64,000 nt of DNA from Anastrepha obliqua. Lineage: Eukaryota > Arthropoda > Insecta > Diptera > Tephritidae. Below the pieces are notes generated by a model. The model was not told the DNA's origin, searched no databases, and worked only from the letters and a program-made list of their open reading frames with translations. Location of the stretch: positions 32,824,501 through 32,888,500 of the forward strand of contig NC_072896.1 of the NCBI RefSeq assembly GCF_027943255.1, in the 5' to 3' direction. Of this stretch, positions 9,690-21,689 are shown piece after piece. Position 1 is the stretch's first letter. Every line of letters starts with the position of its first letter. Position numbers and translations under genes: made by a program.

Positions 9690-10470
9690 ATGGAAGATAG
9701 CTTTTTATGATCTGAAAAGCTCCACCCAAACTGACTTTGTTGATCTTTCGGCGAATTTATTTAAACGTTGTCCTGTTCTGATGGCTCCCTTGAAAATAGT
9801 TTTCTAGCGAAAGATTAGAATTCAGCAGGATAAGGCCATCGTTAAGGAAAGAAAATGTGACTTTTTTAAGTCCTCTCGAGCGATAAAGCTGGAATATATC
9901 AAGCGGAGTTGTGTAAAGACGCCTCAAGGAAAATAAATTTTATGGGCGTGTTAGCAGAAAAAAATCATAACTGTCGCAAAAAAAACATCAAGACACGTTT
10001 GGCTCTCGCAAACTCCTAACGAAGCAAAAAGGTAAAACTCTGAAAAAGAATACTTTTTGCGGACAAAACTATAATTAATATGATTGGTTCCGCTGGGAAG
10101 AAAAGGAACCAGAGTTTTCCTTTTTTCATCATGAAAAAAAGTCCAGAGTTCAATTCTCGGTAAGGAGCAAAGACTGTTATTCAAGGTGGGGTTAACTTGA
10201 ATGTTTGCTGTTCTGTATTAGCTTACACAAGCCTCGACCTCAACCCCATTGAAAATCTGTGAAACGATAATAAGTTTAAGGTTGGGCATAAAGATTTAAA
10301 AATGCGAATGAACTATGACAAAAAGTGCATGAAGTATGGAACTCTGTTCGCTTGGAGAGATGCCAAAAGTTAATAGAAAGTCTACCTCGCAGGTGTGAAG
10401 CAGTTTCGAAAAATTATGGATACTCAAGAAAGAACTAATCAGTTAACTAATAAAATAGACAAACTTTAAC
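9690..10470 (+). pseudogene. Tc1-like transposase pseudogene
   Basis: Plus-strand pieces in shifting frames read RRLKENKFYGRVSRKK (about 9915-9962, end of the DNA-binding region), KNIKTRLALANS and WKRILF/DKTIIN-like words (about 9985-10080, around the first catalytic Asp, changed here), KSPEFNSR then GGVNLNVCCSVLA (10139-10222), SLDLNPIENL (about 10232-10262, the last catalytic region) and a tail including ESLPRRCEAVSKNYGYS. These are typical Tc1-family words. The middle catalytic block is deleted. I did not find the TIRs. Confidence 0.75.
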
Positions 10471-10570
10471 AGTTTCGTATAACTTTTTTTTTGTGCAGAC
10501 CACTAAAATTCCGATATTTCAGTGTCCATTTCATGTTAAATTCCGATTTTTCGAACTACTTATAATTGTA

Positions 10571-11832
10571 TTAGGTGCGCAACTAAGTTCCCGCTGTGTG
10601 TCTATAGATGCCGCCAGCAGTGTCTGCTAGTCGATTCTAACATAACCTAAACGTCATAATCCACGCTTAGACATATGGTAAACAAACTGCTTCGACACAT
10701 TAGTGATTTTGTTTTGGTATCATATACTTTTGATATACTGATTTTGTGCCGAATAATCGTCATTTGCAGGAAGTGTTGTTTTTCCTCTTTCATTCCAAAA
10801 AAACGGCAGCTGAAGCGCATCGAGAGCTACAAAAAGTTTATGGAGATGCTGCTTTAAGTGAAACAACCGAGATTGGTTCCGTCGCTTCAAAGACGGTGAT
10901 TTTAATGTTGACGACCGTCCGCGTGAGGAAAGACCAAAAACCTTCGAAGACGCTGAATTGGAGCCATTGCTCAATGAGGATCTGTGTCAAACGCAAGAAG
11001 AGCTTGCTTCAGTATTAGGAGCTACCCACCAATCCATTTCCAAGCGATTGCATGCTTGGGGAATGATACAGAATTCAGAAGCAAGGGACTTGGGTTCCTT
11101 ATGAGTTAAAACCAAGGGATGTTGAACGTCATTTTTTCCCCTGTGAACAACTGCTACAGCGGCAAAAAAGGAAGGGTTTTCTTCATCGCATCGTGACCGC
11201 TGATGAAAAATGGGTTTATTGCAGCAATACAAAGAAAATAAAGTCTTGGGGACTGCCTGGTCATGCTTCTACGTCGTCGCCTCGGCCGAATATTCACGCT
11301 CCGAAGGTTGTATTTGGATGTATTTGGTGGGACCAAGTTGGTGTTATTTAGTATGAACTGTTAAAACCAAGCGAAACCATCACTGGGTATCGGTATCGAC
11401 TTTAATTGATGCGATTGAGCAGATGCGCTGCACGAGAAGTGGCCACAAGTGATTCTACAGCATGACAACGCTCGGCCTCACGTTGCCAAACCCGTTAAAA
11501 CCTACCTGGAGACACTGTAATAGAAAATCCTACCACCCGCCATATTCTCCAGATATTGCGCCCACCAATTATCACCTGTTCCGATCGATGTCACATGGTC
11601 TAGCTCACCAGCAGTTCCATTAATATGAAGACATCAAAAAATGGTTTGACCCGTCGATAGCCTCAAAAGATGAACAGTTTTACCGCGACGGTATAAGAGA
11701 TCTACGAGAAAGATGGGGAAAAAGTAGTAGTCGGTGATGGACAATACTTTCAATGATTCACTTGTAAGCATTTTTTCAGAATAAAGTTGTATTTTCACCA
11801 AAAAAACAGCGAGAACTTAGTTGCGCACCTAA
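10571..11832 (+). mobile_element. Complete TIR-to-TIR mariner element, inactive (mauritiana-like)
   Basis: Both ends are visible. The left end reads TTAGGTGCGCAACTAAGTTC and the right end is its inverse, with the match continuing into CGCTGT. The element is flanked by TA on both sides (10569-10570 and 11833-11834), the expected target duplication. At 1262 bp it has the normal mariner length. The transposase inside (10746-11756) resembles Mos1-type proteins. Retention of both ends means it could once have been mobilised in trans. Confidence 0.92.
10746..11756 (+). pseudogene. Mauritiana-like mariner transposase pseudogene
   Basis: Conserved blocks appear in order but in several frames: the N-terminal HSKKTAAEAHRELQKVYGDAA, then FEDAELEPLLNEDLCQTQEE, SISKRLHAWGMIQ, a TADEKWVYC block with the first catalytic Asp (about 11199-11226), a GCIWWDQVGV block, LQHDNARPHVAKPVK with the second Asp (about 11456-11500), a YSPDIAPTNYHLF block in which the third Asp is Asn, and GDGQYFQ before the TGA at 11754. 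At least five frame changes and stops are present. The family product is about 345 residues, a DNA-binding DDE/D nuclease that cuts and pastes its own element. Confidence 0.88.
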
Positions 11833-11834
11833 TA

Positions 11835-13635
11835 TATTTTTTTTGCTTTCTTTATTTTATTTTTTCTAACTTTTTTTATTTTATATTTCTTTCGATTTTA
11901 CATCTTTTTCTTGGTTCTACATAATTGCAAATATATTATTTGCTTTAAATTCGTAATCCTTCATATTTTCACATACAACATTTCTTTGCATGCCACATTA
12001 GCAAAAGTTCATTGATCTTCTTCACGAACTCACATTAATAATAGTCATTCATGCTAAATCTAAATTCTCTATAATTTAGCATTTTTGGAGAAAAAAATAG
12101 AAAGCAATTTACAATTTACAACCATTTATTATAGTCATCGACATCGTCAACATCGTTCAAGTCAATAGCAAAATTATGGACATGAACTATGGCATGACAA
12201 AAAGTCATTACGTTTAGAAATAACAAATTTAGTTTAATTTTTTGCCTTTTACGTTTTACGTTTTTTTTTTCTTCTTTCTATTCTCTCGTTGACTTCCTCT
12301 AACGATTTGTTATTATTTTTGACTAGCAAATTGCTTTGCATGCAACCACACGCAAAACCAAATACAGTTATGTAAGTACACATGTGTTCATGCCACATAC
12401 GAGTATGTGTGTATGTGTGTGTGCGAGTAGGTGAACAAGTTTACCTGGATTTGACTTGGAATTCGTGCGGTTGCACTGCCCCCAAGGGACTCATAGACTT
12501 GCGAAGCAGAAATGTCATTTGTAGTTGATGACAACTGCGCTGACTTTGCTTAGTTGTTTGACTAAATTATTCGTAATATTTATTGTGTCATCAAAAATTG
12601 GCAAGGCACAGAAGAGAAGCGAAAAGGCCAGAGGGAGCCCAACAAATTAAGTATTTTGATGGATCAAAGCAAAGTTAAGAAAGTAGAAGAATTAGACAAA
12701 CTGAATGGGCGGTTGCGTGACAATTAATTCTTATATTTGTCATTTGTTGTGAAATATTCTTAACTATCTTTCTGAGTTCAGTCAGTGACATATTTTGTTG
12801 CGTCAAATGCAATAAAAATAAAATGAAAAGTCAAAGCGTTCGCATGTTTGCGGTGCGAAAAGACAAGTCTTCAAGCCACAATTGAAGTAATTGACTAACA
12901 CAAGTGGGGAAACTCAACAGTGAGTTGATTCTAAGTTGTAAGGAGTTTTCAAATTTGTTAATGGATGTACCTAGGATCTACAACTTCTCTCTACTGGCTG
13001 CCACCTGATAATACTCGTATTCTCCGGGCATAAATCTTAGAGCTTATAGATCCAATGCTTGATATTGCGGACAAGTGCCTATGTGATATTAAATATTTTC
13101 AGATTGTCGTTCGTTAATGATATTTGGCAATTGTGAACTAGACAGCTGAAGTGTACAAACCGAAAAGCAAAGACTTACTCATGACTCAAAGTAAATGTTT
13201 TATTTAGTAAAAAAGTAAATCAAAAACAAAAACGGATGATTAATTTTGCGCCACCTTGTATCTGTGATCTCTACTGCAGAAATCACTCCAATGAACTCGC
13301 ATTCAAGCTGCGTGTAAACCAGTCGAGCTCCTTTTGCGTTAGCTGCCTAGAGGTTGAAGTAAAAGTACCTCAGCACCATCTTCCTAGCGAAGCTGCTTGA
13401 AAGTTTCATCTGTTTTAAATATTTAGTATTATTAAGGAAGTAATATTAACGGCCTATACTCGAATAGGAGTTAAAGGATAAATAAAAAATAGAGTAATAT
13501 TAAATTTATAGGAAAATGAAAAACTGAAAAACTGAGCTCGCAACATTACTATATAAAATTCAGAGCTTAACATGCAAATTAAATAATTAAAGGATAAAAA
13601 AATAACAATTTTTGATTACGGTATCATAGGTAAGA
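11835..13635. other. No recognisable gene
   Basis: AT-rich DNA without a long open frame or a motif I can name. A short GT-rich tract lies near 12400-12425. Confidence 0.5.
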
Positions 13636-14130
13636 ATATGTTAAAACAAAAACAATGCCAAACAGCACGAAATATGAGTGGCATTTTATATATTAAGGTG
13701 TACCACAAACAGATGAGAAATCACGCTTTTTTACTTAAATTTTTCTTGGAATTTTTTTAATATTTTTTTTTTTTAATTATTTTTTTAATAAAAAAAAAAA
13801 CTATTTTTCAACATCAAGCAGCACCAAATATGACTAGCATCTAATGTATTAATGATTAAAAAAAAAAACATTTTTTTATAACAATTTTTTTAATTTTTTT
13901 TTTTAATTTTTTTTTTTTTGAATTTTTTTTATATTTTTTTTTTAATTAAAAATTTTTTTTTGAACTCCAAGCAGCACCAAATACGACTGGCATCTAATGT
14001 ATTAATGTGTAACACAACTACAACAGATTAAAACAAACATTATTTGTAACAATTTTTTTTATATTATAAATTTTTTTTTTATTTGGGTTTTTTTTATTTT
14101 AATTTTTTTTCTAGATATTAAAAAAACATT
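13636..14130. repeat. Degenerate AT-rich tandem repeat, about 157-bp unit
   Basis: Three diverged copies of a conserved word are spaced about 157 bases apart, at about 13657, 13815 and 13971. The best form is AGCAGCACCAAATAYGACT followed by GGCATCTAATGTATTAATG. The rest of each unit is mostly runs of A and T separated by ACATT. Copy one is the most diverged. No coding frame runs through the array. Confidence 0.72.
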
Positions 14131-16370
14131 GTTTGTAATTTTTTGGGTGGAAAAGACAACAAAAACATAATAATTGAAGAAGTTATTGAAAAATTGGGCA
14201 ACTCATTTGCTGGCAACCCATTTGCTGCAGCAATTCCAAATCTAATTTTGTAAAAATTTTAGATTTACTTGCTTAATGTTTTATTTATATCGATTGCTAT
14301 TTTTTATATTTTAGCTGCCAAATTTGGCTGGTTTTTCTTTACCTTGTTTTCTAGTCTTTACGGCACTTTGTTCTAGATTAATAAAAATAAAATAAATAAA
14401 TAAATAAAAATATCAAAGTTTCCGTGTGGTGACTTAGAGGCGATCTGCTTGCTGAATATCACCACAAATCTGGCCTTTTCCTACGAGCCCATACGCCCAG
14501 GTTAAATTTTCTGTTAACCTTTTCTTCTCTTGTGTTGTTGTTCTTGTTCTATGGTATGTTTTCACATTCCCTCCAAACAAGCTTTTCAAATGAGCAGTTT
14601 TCAATACTTTTTCAATAAAATCCTTTCATGTACGCTTGGTGGTGAATTCCAGTAGGTTAGTCGCTGAGGCGTATGAGTAACCTTGCAATGAATGTTTGAG
14701 TAAATGTCTCACGCTAACCCATAATAAACTATGAGCAGTAATTTGTTGCACATTTCATTGCATTTATTTTTTATTTGTATACAGAAATTTTTGTTTTTGT
14801 TCTCGATTCATCCTCCTTAATTAGAGGTAACCAGACGTCGTAGAATATTTTTGTTTTCCAGTTATTCATAAACTTCTAATATACAAAACTGCCAATGCGT
14901 CAAATATAAAAACAACAATAAAATACCAAACCAAAAATGTTTCTTAAGATTTCCTTAAAGTCGCTCCAACAATAGATCTGCTCAAGCAGCCCCGCATTTT
15001 CGACTGTTCTCCACTCAAGCCTCCCAGTTTCTAATGTTCATTGTGGTTTTTTTTTTTGTTTGCTTTCCTTTTTGTTTTTTTTCCCCTTTTTTTGTTGTTG
15101 TAGGCCCGCTATTTTCTTGCGCTAAAGTGGCTTGTTAAAGACTTGAAGATCTCATGAAATGTAAGAACAGAAAATTCGCTTGTAGTTGTGGCTAAATGCG
15201 TACGCAAATGAACACAAAGACGGCGAAATAAAAAAGAGAAAAGTTGCATACAAAACAACAACAACAGCTTACAAAAGCATGTTAACAGCAAGATAATGAC
15301 GTATGTATAAGAGCGAATATGCCGCAAACTCCTTCAAAGTTTTTTTCACCCATTTTTATGTATCTCTTTAGAGCTAATTCTTTGTTGCAATGTGCTTTTT
15401 TTTTGCTTTTGTTGTACGCAATTGAAAGTGAAAAAAGAATGAGTAGCCTGAGAACTGCAGCAAAAATATTGCAGCGGGCTTAGTGCAAGCAACAACAATA
15501 AATGGATCAAAAACTCACTGCAACCACAATAACTGCACATGCAGTTGCACGTTCAGGGCAACAACAACAAAAACACAAATGAGAACGAAAAACCAAGCCA
15601 AGTACAAAAGTAACGGCAGCGGCACCAACACCAGCACCAGCTCCAGCAGCAGCAGCAGCAAAGTGGCCCGCGGCAATTTTGTATGTCTGCAATTTTCTTT
15701 GTCTTCATGTTGTTTTTGCCGTTGTTGTTGCACTCTAAGTGCTTGGATTGCTGTTGTTGAGCTGTTTGTCGAGTTGTGCCAAGTGAGTTTTGCATACTTT
15801 TTTTTCTAACTATGCATATTTTTGATGCTTTGTTCGCAATGCCTTGCGAAGCATAAGTGAACTGCGACAACGCGTATAAGCACATGCAACAAAAACAGCA
15901 ATAACAACAAAGCAATAGCAATGCCAGCATAAGCACTCCAATGTGAAAAAAACCAAAAAGTTGAATTACTAAGGCAGAGAAAAAAAGTCGAGAGCAAAAG
16001 CAAAAAACAAACAAAAATACACAGCTTCATGTCCAACTTTAAGTCAAATAACAGTAAAAATGTTGACAACTGAGAAAAACAACAGCTTCAGGAAATTCGT
16101 ATGTATTTGGGTAATTCTTTTGTAAACCAAAATCCTCTCTGGCGGCCACATTTTTGATTTGGCTTGGATAAATTATGTTTTTCCCTTGAACTTTTTGAAA
16201 TTTGAAAAGGGCGAGCCAAGAAGAACTAGGAGATTTGGTGGCTCCTAAAACACTCAGGCTAAAAAGCCCATTTTATTTAAAGCTCTGGAAAGAACGTAGA
16301 TAGTCAAAGAGGGAAGGAGAAAAGTATCAGAGAAAGAGTTAGGAAATAATAGAGACAGAGATAGAGGTAG
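14131..16370. other. No convincing gene; CAA/CAG-rich and T-rich simple sequence
   Basis: Several medium open frames overlap at 15100-16070 on both strands, but they arise from CAA, CAG, GCA and TTG repeats (for example 15620-15660) and show no domain. Codon use looks like repeat-driven low complexity. A host exon cannot be excluded but nothing supports one. Confidence 0.45.
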
Positions 16371-17155
16371 TTAGTATTGTGAGAACTTTTCATATTCTTT
16401 GGCAAATATGTAAATATCTTCCAGTTTTAGAGAAAGAATATTACTCATTGTCATGACATCAGAACCCAAAACTCGTAGCCGTGCTCTAGCAAAGGCAGGA
16501 CACTCGTAGAGAAAGTGTTCAGTGCTATCCGCCTCCTCCAAGCACGACAGGCACATTGGCTCCTCAATGGTTCAAATGGTGGTCACATGCTGACCTCATG
16601 GGTTGTGTCCTGTAATGATACCGACCATCAACCGAACGTCCTTCCTTCTAAGTTTTTGTAGAAAGTTTGACAGTTTTCTGTTCGGACTTGTCACAAAAGA
16701 CTTTGCAGTTCTGCAACGTTCTAGACCGGATCATCGCTCTTTATGTAGATTACCTACATAAGCGCTGATCCAATTCATGGTTTCTGTGGAACTGATTCCG
16801 ATTATTGAATCTGCCTTCTGTGGGGGAACCGCTGATCCTCGGTTGGCCAATTCATCGGCAGTTTCGTTTCCTTGACTACCGGAAAGTCCTGGAACCCATA
16901 TAAGTACAAGCCTGTTTTGTCTTGCGACAGAATTAAACTTCTTCTTACATTCTTGAACGATCTTTGAGGTTTGCTTCGCGTTCTCCAGGAAAACTCCAAT
17001 CTGTTTCCCGCTTCATCTCCTCTCGATTATCCATTCGGCTACTTTCAGGATGGCAAAAACTTTTGTTTGGAAAACATTTGCCGTTTCTCTCATAGCATAG
17101 TGATACTTATTACTATCGTTTAAGCCGTAAGAGCCGGATAGTACTCCAGACCCTA
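16371..17155 (-). pseudogene. RNase H and zinc knuckle, copy B
   Basis: RNase H words recur in broken frames: an FQTKVFAILK block (FQAE with Glu changed to Lys), a decayed SDSQ block, LVLIWVPGLSGSQGNETADELANRG (16905-16830) with the last catalytic Asp in ETADELA, then KDVRLMVGIITGH and finally CLSCLEEADSTEHFLYECPA (16553-16494), an intact CX2C...HX4C knuckle. Two or more acidic residues are lost, so the nuclease would be inactive even if translated. Confidence 0.8.
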
Positions 17156-17157
17156 TT

Positions 17158-17834
17158 TCATTCTTGGACCCTTCCAAATGAAACTGTGGGTATCAGGTCA
17201 TCTTTAGGTGCCAAAAACAGAGGATACTGCTCAGATAGCATCTTAAAGATTTCTATGTATCCCGTAGTTCCGTCTTCGTGCCAGAAACCATATTTATGGA
17301 GTCTATACATCGCTTTTATTGCTTCTTGTTTTATCTTAAGATCCAGGGGGAGCAAATCAAGTATAGCATTTAGGGCATCACCACAGGTTGTACTCATGGC
17401 ACCCGTGATGCATAAACATACACTTCTTTGCAGCCTGTATAGTTCCCGGATTGTGGACTTAACCCTGCTCCGTCGCCCCCATACCACAGAAGCGTAAGTG
17501 ATGATTGGTCTGATAAGTGCTGTGTATATCCATAGGACCACAGCAGGTTTCAGACTCCAGGTTTTACCAATGGCTCTGCGGCATTGCTGAAAAGTCCTTA
17601 ATGCGCGCAATTCACCTTCAGTGAAAAGTGTGTCGCCCAAGTCAGCTTCTTATCCAAGATTACTCCTAGATATTTAACTTCGTTGGAAAGACCAAGTGTC
17701 ACACCTTTCAGTGTTGGAAGACTGAGTCCATCCAATTTCCGTTTTCTCGTAAACAAGACTATGGTTGTTTTGTTCAGATTAACGGAAAGACCTCTCATGC
17801 ACCAGTCATCGATTTTGTCAAGAATCCTCTGCAC
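17158..17834 (-). pseudogene. RT thumb and RT-RNase H linker, copy B
   Basis: Two overlapping minus frames (17834-17598 and 17640-17158) read WCMRGLSVNLNKTTIVLFTR, NEVKYLGVILDKKLTWATHF, then FQQCRRAIGKTWSLKPAVVL, YTALIRPIITYASVVWGRRS and LYRLQRSVCLCITGAMSTT. The last words are the conserved linker seen in every RNase H-type copy here (CVGITGA or CLCITGA). A one-step frame change separates the two pieces near 17620. Confidence 0.85.
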
Positions 17835-17876
17835 TTTCGTGCATAGCCTCCTAAGGGATTTATCCGATGTTAGCGC

Positions 17877-18831
17877 TCAGACATCGTCCGCATATGCTTG
17901 GACATGAAAACCGAGTTGCTGCATCTCCGCTAGTAGAGAGTCTACGACGAAGCACCACAGCAGCGGAGAAAGAACACCCCCTTGGGGACATTCTTGCCTG
18001 GCCCTGACTGTGATTCGTTCATCAGCGCTCCCACCAGCGGTTGACAGCCTCTCAGAGAGCATGGAATATATCCATTTTACAATGATTTGGTTAACTCCGT
18101 GTCGTTCGGCAGAAGAACATATTGAGCCGAAAGTGGCATTATCGAAAGCCTCCTCAATGTCCACGAACACGCCCATTGTGTATTCGTCAGCTTCCAGCCT
18201 GGCTTCAATCTTGCTAGCAAGATCGTGTAAGGCTGATTCACATGATTTTCCACTCTGGTAAGCGTGTTGATTTCTACTAAGCGGACTTCTCGGCTATACC
18301 CGCACTCGAATATGTTTCTCCACCACTCGTGCTAGACTTTTCAACACAAACGATGTCAGACTGATTGGTCTAAAACTTTTTGCTAGGAAATAGTCATCTT
18401 TTCCTGGTTTCGGAATAAATACGTCGCCAGTGGGATGGTATATAAGCAAATGCAAGGCAGGCTGTGCAGATTATTTTCAGTGCCTCAATCAGCCTGTCTC
18501 CTCCTTTTTTAAGCATTGCTGAATATATTCCGTCAGGTCCAGGGGACTTAAAGTTCACAAAGGACGACAAGGCAAACCTTATCGATTCTTTTGTCACTAT
18601 CCGACTAGCAATATACCAGCTGTACTTAGATGTTCCACCGTTGCTACGGTTATTGTTCATGCCACTCTCTACTTCAGATCGAGTTCTACTACCCGGAAAA
18701 CGGGTTTCGAGTACAGCATTAAACGTTTCCGATTTGGAAATGATGTATGAACCATCAGATTTTCGAATGGATGTCTTTGGAATGGAATGGAATGTTTTTC
18801 CCTTAGTAATAAAATATTTTCCTTTACACAA
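17877..18831 (-). pseudogene. Reverse transcriptase domain, copy B
   Basis: The N-terminal part (18831-18394) contains FVNFKSPGPDGIYSAMLKKG, the RT0/motif 1 region with the SPGPDGI signature, then AFAYIPSHWR. The second part (18176-17877) contains VFVDIEEAFDNATFGSIC (motif A with its Asp), ARQECPQGGVLSPLLWCFV (motif B) and QAYADDV (motif C with both Asp). About 220 bases between the two parts are out of frame. All catalytic RT residues survive although the frame does not. Similar motifs in copy D (27334-27708) show these are related families. Confidence 0.87.
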
Positions 18832-18844
18832 AAATTAGTTTTTA

Positions 18845-20175
18845 AAGGAAACTCGGACGAGAATTATTATGTTTCTACCCAAAACTCTTTACGAGATGGG
18901 GGCAAGAGTTGAAAAACCGTTTTAAAAATTTCAGTTATTTACAATAACAAAATTTTTTTTTCTTGAATTTTCATTAAAAATATTTATTTGTTTGAAAACT
19001 CATTCAAACTTGAATAGAAACAGAAGTCCTCTAATAGCACAAGAGTTACGAGTTTTTGAAATTGAGTCCCCAAAACAAAAATCACGAAATTCTCAAAATT
19101 TTCAGTACCTTCTGTTTTTCTCCTTTTCCCGTGTAGAAGCCGTTAAAAACTTTTTTAATTTTTTTTAATTCACATCTTTCCGCTTTTTAAAGAATGCCCC
19201 ATACGAAGAAATGCAAATGTCCGCACAACCAACTATCACAGTGAGAATGTTGACAGACAGTCACGCGAATGGCATTTGCCAGAAAAGTGGGTGAAGGAAA
19301 TTTTACTTGACATTTTGAGCAGTCGTACACTAACAAATAAAAACCTCAAGATTTTTGTACACATTTGATTGGTACTGAAAAAATTGCAAATTTCCTGCGG
19401 TCATAATTTGAGTGTAGTTCTATTCGATCATCAGCCATAAAAGTAAAGAAAATAAAAACTTGACCCTAATATTTGGCAATTCTAGGTTATGTTTTGCACT
19501 AAAATAACTTACAGCCCTTCCATGTGGAAGTCAATGGTGTGCAGCGTGTGAATGAGGCAAACAACAACACCTGAAGTTGTTAGGCGCTATTTTTCTCTTG
19601 ATAATGTTGCCTTATATGTCGGCTGTATATTTTTACACTTTTTCAGCAATTTGTGCTGAAAAACTAGAAAAAGAAGAATCCAGTTCGTTTAAAGAAGGGA
19701 GAATAGTTTTTTATTTTTTCTCTTTTTTTTTTGATGTCGTTTTATGAAAGGCAATAGTTTTTGAGTTTAATTTTTTGAGGCATTGGACTCTGAAACTATT
19801 CTGTTGCAGAAAGTTTAAGTCAATATAAAATACAGAAAATATAAAATGCGACTAAAAATTTTTTTTTTTGAAATTTTAGTGCTTGTTCCCGCTTTGGCTA
19901 GACTTTTCTAGAGTGAGAAAGAATATATATCTAAATAAATTCACAACGTTTGCTGAGAATACAAATAGACAAAATTTACAAGCGTCGACCGGTGTAGGTA
20001 AACGCCGGACCCAAACCGTGGGAGCAATGCGCACTACTCCGAGCGTTTATCGCCCGCACAAACGCAGCGATTCAAGGACCGCAGCAACGGTACAAATTAC
20101 CGCAAGGCAATACCAATAAATCCGACGCCGGAATGGATAGCACTTTATAGTAAACACAAGCAGTAGCCAGGAAAC
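18845..20175. other. No recognisable gene
   Basis: A/T-rich DNA with poly(A/T) runs. A 78-codon plus frame at 19883-20119 has no known motif. No repeats beyond short homopolymers were seen. Confidence 0.5.
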
Positions 20176-20179
20176 GGGA

Positions 20180-20335
20180 ATAAGCGTCAAAAAGTAGGCA
20201 CTAAAAAATCGCCAAAAAATTGGCACCGAAAACGCCCTAAACAGTAGGCACCAAGGAAATACAACACCAAAAAGTAGGCACCAAAAATATATTTCCTAAG
20301 TTTGCACCAACAAACAAGCGGCAAAAAGTAGGCAG
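20180..20335 (+). repeat. Interspersed short repeat with core AAAAAGTAGGCACC
   Basis: The core CAAAAAGTAGGCA(C) occurs at 20188-20201, 20267-20280 and 20321-20334, with a shorter form ACAGTAGGCACC at 20241-20252 and the related GGCACCGAAAACG at about 20222. Spacings of roughly 26-54 bases are irregular. The origin is unknown. Confidence 0.65.
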
Positions 20336-20654
20336 GGTTATTTCTCACTAAAAATTAGCAACCACAAGGAAAAACTCAGGAAAAATTGCCCAAAGTGTAT
20401 CTAAGATAAGTAAGTATATAAGGTATAGTCTCTCTGTCTCCCTCGTTTTCCTCTACGTTATATCTTTTTTCTCTCTCGCGGAACGAAAATGCCCAAAACG
20501 TTGCATGGTCTTGAAATTTTACTCTCCATTCTCGCTCATCTATCAACGCCTAAGAAGTTTCACTTCAATAAATTAATTTATCTTATCTATCTATCCTTAT
20601 TTGCCAAAATTTTCGGGACTTACTCGATATTTTTTAGTACGGAAGAAACTGCCC

Positions 20655-20745
20655 AACACCATCGGAAAAAAAGTTGTCAAAAATCAATGAGAATTTTTAG
20701 CCGCCTCAAACTTGCACTTTATTATGACGAAATTAAGTAGACTAT
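20655..20745 (+). repeat. Fragment of the AATCAATGAGAATTTTTA repeat family
   Basis: The stretch with AATCAATGAGAATTTTTA followed by CTCAAACTTGCACTTTATTA matches internal parts of the MITE at 39149-39526 and the element at 53682-55464 in the same orientation. It is a piece of that non-autonomous family. Confidence 0.65.
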
Positions 20746-21413
20746 AAAACTCCGAAATTTTTCTATAAATTCTGACTTCAAATTATGAAATTTCAAAATT
20801 TTCGTGAACATTTTTCTAAATTTGCTGAATGTTTGAAAATTGGATTTATATGGAGAATTTCTTTAAAAAATATATTAGAATTAAATCAGAAGAAAATAAA
20901 TGTTGAAAACTTGTCCATAAGTGGCTGAGCTATAGTTATTTAATGTTTATATAATTGGTTTTAAGAAATCTCTCTGACGATCGATATTAAATGCAATCTC
21001 TAGCCAACGCCAAGAGAATACTTGGTAATGTTTAACTGGTGTCTAAAAAAGCTTCAGGGTACTTTTGTAAACAGAAGCCAACATATAATCGAGCTAACTG
21101 ATTTCTCGTGACGAACCGCAATCGAAGAAATTCAAAATAGGGCTGTCGATCAACCGCAATACAGCGAGAGGTTTTTGGGATATGCTCAGCTTTACTCTTG
21201 ATAAGGGTACAACGGTCACCGAAATATATGATCGGTTCAACACCTATTTCAGATAAAGGGAATATGTTTGGCCAAAGAAAAAGAGTTTATCTCGCGCTGA
21301 GAAAAAGTACTAGCGTACAAATAGACAGTCACAATGAAAAAATTCCGTAAACTAAGTTGGGACTGACTCCCTATGAATAACACGAAGTGAAAAGGAAAAC
21401 ATACATATGTATA

Positions 21414-21569
21414 CAGTGTACTCTCTCACAAGCGGACAACTAAGGGACTGAAAAATTTTTCCGCTTATGGGAAGTGTCCGCTGAAGAGAAAAATGTAACA
21501 AACTTTAAAAAATCCTTAATAATTTATGGGATGTACTTAAACCAGGGTGCGCTAAGAGAGAGTATACTG
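21414..21569. mobile_element. pogo-like MITE (156 bp)
   Basis: The ends are inverted repeats: left CAGTGTACTCTCTCACAAGC, right (reverse strand) CAGTATACTCTCTCTTAGCG, with 13 of the first 14 bases matching. TA lies directly outside each end (21412-21413 and 21570-21571). CAGT termini and TA duplication are features of pogo/Tigger elements in the Tc1/mariner superfamily. There is no coding capacity. Confidence 0.78.
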
Positions 21570-21689
21570 TAGTAGAGTACAGAGTAGAAAATGTTTGTGC
21601 TACATGAAGAGGTCATCAATGAAACAAATCCTGCACTTGTAAGGGCTTCGAAAACTTGCATTTTCTGATCAAGTATTGACTGTGTTGCG

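Larger units (their letters stand above)
16371..18838 (-). mobile_element. RNase H-type non-LTR retrotransposon, copy B (2.5 kb, 5'-truncated)
   Basis: This is the longest retrotransposon copy in the window. Reading on the minus strand it has the RT fingers and palm, the RT-RNase H linker, RNase H and a zinc knuckle ending at a TAA (16371-16373). The 5' edge at about 18838 lies before the first RT motifs, so the endonuclease and ORF1 are missing. The 3' tail is not a clean simple repeat; purine-rich DNA follows on the plus strand (16290-16370). I could not find a target duplication. Many frame breaks make it inactive. Confidence 0.85.

Noticed and set aside
15483..16014. Overlapping frames with Ser, Cys or Leu runs on both strands
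   Set aside because: The runs come from CAA/CAG/TTG simple repeats; no motif or splice context supports a gene.
18010..18261. Plus-strand frame over the RT region of copy B
   Set aside because: It is a shadow of RT motifs A-C on the minus strand.
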